A stretch of 64,000 nt of DNA from Allomeiothermus silvanus DSM 9946. Lineage in GTDB: Bacteria; Deinococcota; Deinococci; Deinococcales; Thermaceae. The stretch is taken from NCBI RefSeq assembly GCF_000092125.1, contig NC_014212.1:888001-952000 (forward strand), read 5' to 3'. The notes beneath the pieces were generated by a model that saw only the letters and a list, made by a program, of their open reading frames with translations, was not told the DNA's origin and ran no database searches. Of this stretch, positions 63,212 to 64,000 are shown piece by piece (position 1 is the stretch's first letter; every line of letters starts with the position of its first letter). The position numbers were made by a program, and so were the translations under genes.

Positions 63212-64000
63212 AGGCTCACGAAGCGGAACTTCTCCACGTCTACCAGCCCCTTATCGGTGAGCTTGAGCTTGGGAATGACCTCGAGGGGCAAAAACGCCAC
63301 GTGCATCACCGGGTCATGGAGGGTAGAGCCGAGCTGTTGGGTGGCGGCGAGCAGCGTATCCATCTGCTCGCGGATCTGGGGGATGGGCTGGTCGCTCATC
63401 AGCCCGGCGATGGGCAAGGGGGTGAGCGCCAACACTGCCTGGCCCAGCGCTACCGCGTAGCCCCCGCCCGCCTCGGCTAAGGCCCGCATCGCCGTACGCA
63501 TGGATTCGTCGTCGGCCCCTACGCAAGTGAGGTTATGGCTGTCGTGGCCGACGGTCCCCGCGATAGCTCCTTTCCGCAACCCCAGCCCGTGGACGAAGCC
63601 CAAACCGACCCCGGCGTTTCCGTAACGGTTCACCACCGCCACCTTGAGCAGGTCGTTTTCCGGGTCGGCCTGGGCCAGCCCGTCCACCACCCTGGGCCGC
63701 ACGATCCGCTCCTCGGTGACAACCTGGTTGGGCACCACCCCGATAGCCCGGAGTGTATTCCCTTGGGCAGGGACATCCAGCGAGAGGCGGCTTGGGTCTA
63801 CCTGCACGGTGTTGCGCACCCGGCTCTGATCGGCCTCTGGACGCACCCACTCGCCCACCGGAACCCCCGCCTCGCCCACCCAGCGGCCACCCGCATAGAC
63901 CCGCTCGGCGCGGAAGTCCTCGAGCGAACGCACCACCACCAGATCCGCTCTCCGGCCCGGTGCGATGGCTCCTCGGTCGTAGAGCCGGTGGGCGTTGGCG
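63202..64000 (-). CDS. ade: adenine deaminase, C-terminal part (5' end outside window)
   Basis: The visible 265 residues (reading from 64000 down: ANAHRLYDRGAIAPGRRADL and on) are the C-terminal two thirds of a bacterial adenine deaminase. VNRYGNAGVGLGFVHGLGL, GTVGHDSHNLTCVGADDESM with metal-associated His, and LMSDQPIPQIREQMDTLL are typical. It turns adenine into hypoxanthine for salvage. The amidohydrolase N-terminus lies beyond base 64000. The stop overlaps the downstream kinase gene start. Confidence 0.9.
   Translation of the reverse strand, partial: ANAHRLYDRGAIAPGRRADLVVVRSLEDFRAERVYAGGRWVGEAGVPVGEWVRPEADQSRVRNTVQVDPSRLSLDVPAQGNTLRAIGVVPNQVVTEERIVRPRVVDGLAQADPENDLLKVAVVNRYGNAGVGLGFVHGLGLRKGAIAGTVGHDSHNLTCVGADDESMRTAMRALAEAGGGYAVALGQAVLALTPLPIAGLMSDQPIPQIREQMDTLLAATQQLGSTLHDPVMHVAFLPLEVIPKLKLTDKGLVDVEKFRFVSLWV

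Overview
The window looks like a chromosome segment from a member of the Thermaceae, most likely a Meiothermus or Allomeiothermus species. This is inferred from four things: a 26-residue Thx (S31-type) ribosomal peptide directly downstream of rpsT, GC-rich DNA with very frequent CTCGAG, many start codons 6-8 bases downstream of a -10-like hexamer (leaderless mRNAs), and heavy insertion-sequence load. No tRNA, rRNA or CRISPR array was found; one SRP RNA gene is present.

Layout. 1-2942: 3' part of an M20 peptidase gene with an IS481-like element in its last codons, then a vapBC-ybaK operon. 3002-8371: metabolic genes (class II aldolase family, zinc alcohol dehydrogenase, Ca2+/H+ antiporter, CoA transferase). 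8495-13736: IS4/IS701-like copy A, then an OpuC-type osmoprotectant ABC transporter. 14071-18568: an unrecognised four-gene cluster (large duplicated-domain protein, degenerate ATP-grasp, intact RimK-like ATP-grasp, 16-residue-repeat protein). 18630-19910: SRP RNA with an inverted second IS481-like copy just upstream. 20016-24882: ABC-2 transporter, moaC, phosphoesterase, mannose-6-phosphate isomerase, thioredoxin-like protein. 24868-27669: copper handling cluster (CopD, CopC, PCuAC, YcnI, CPLC protein). 27815-34470: carbonic-anhydrase-like protein, NUDIX, DUF1028, thiamine pyrophosphokinase with an ABC ATPase, receiver protein and large sensor kinase. 34626-42743: a full cytochrome c maturation operon (CcdA, CcmABCDEFGHI) ending in a CcmI-cytochrome c fusion and a Rieske protein. 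42822-52448: tyrS, a broken IS200/IS605 tnpB, rpsT-thx, thrB, nnr, sir2, der, dinB. 52507-57575: UgpABE-like transporter, PlsC, glyA. 57590-58681: IS4/IS701-like copy B against the glyA promoter. 58839-64000: small membrane protein, AcuB/AcuC, split lipoate ligase, APH-like kinase, adenine deaminase (5' end beyond the window).

Best candidate for an undescribed system: 14071-18568. A catalytically plausible RimK-like ligase is translationally coupled to a paralogue lacking the ATP-grasp metal and nucleotide residues. They sit between a 696-residue protein with two Cys-containing repeats and a Lys/Glu/Phe/His repeat protein. A strong hairpin separates the first gene from the ligases, and the unit closes with a terminator. 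I infer a protein- or peptide-modifying amide ligase system; substrate and product are unknown.

Mobile elements have shaped expression here. Both IS families occur as two near-identical copies with clear 5-bp target duplications. They lie at a gene's last codons, just upstream of the SRP RNA -10, in front of the osmoprotectant operon and against the -10 of glyA.
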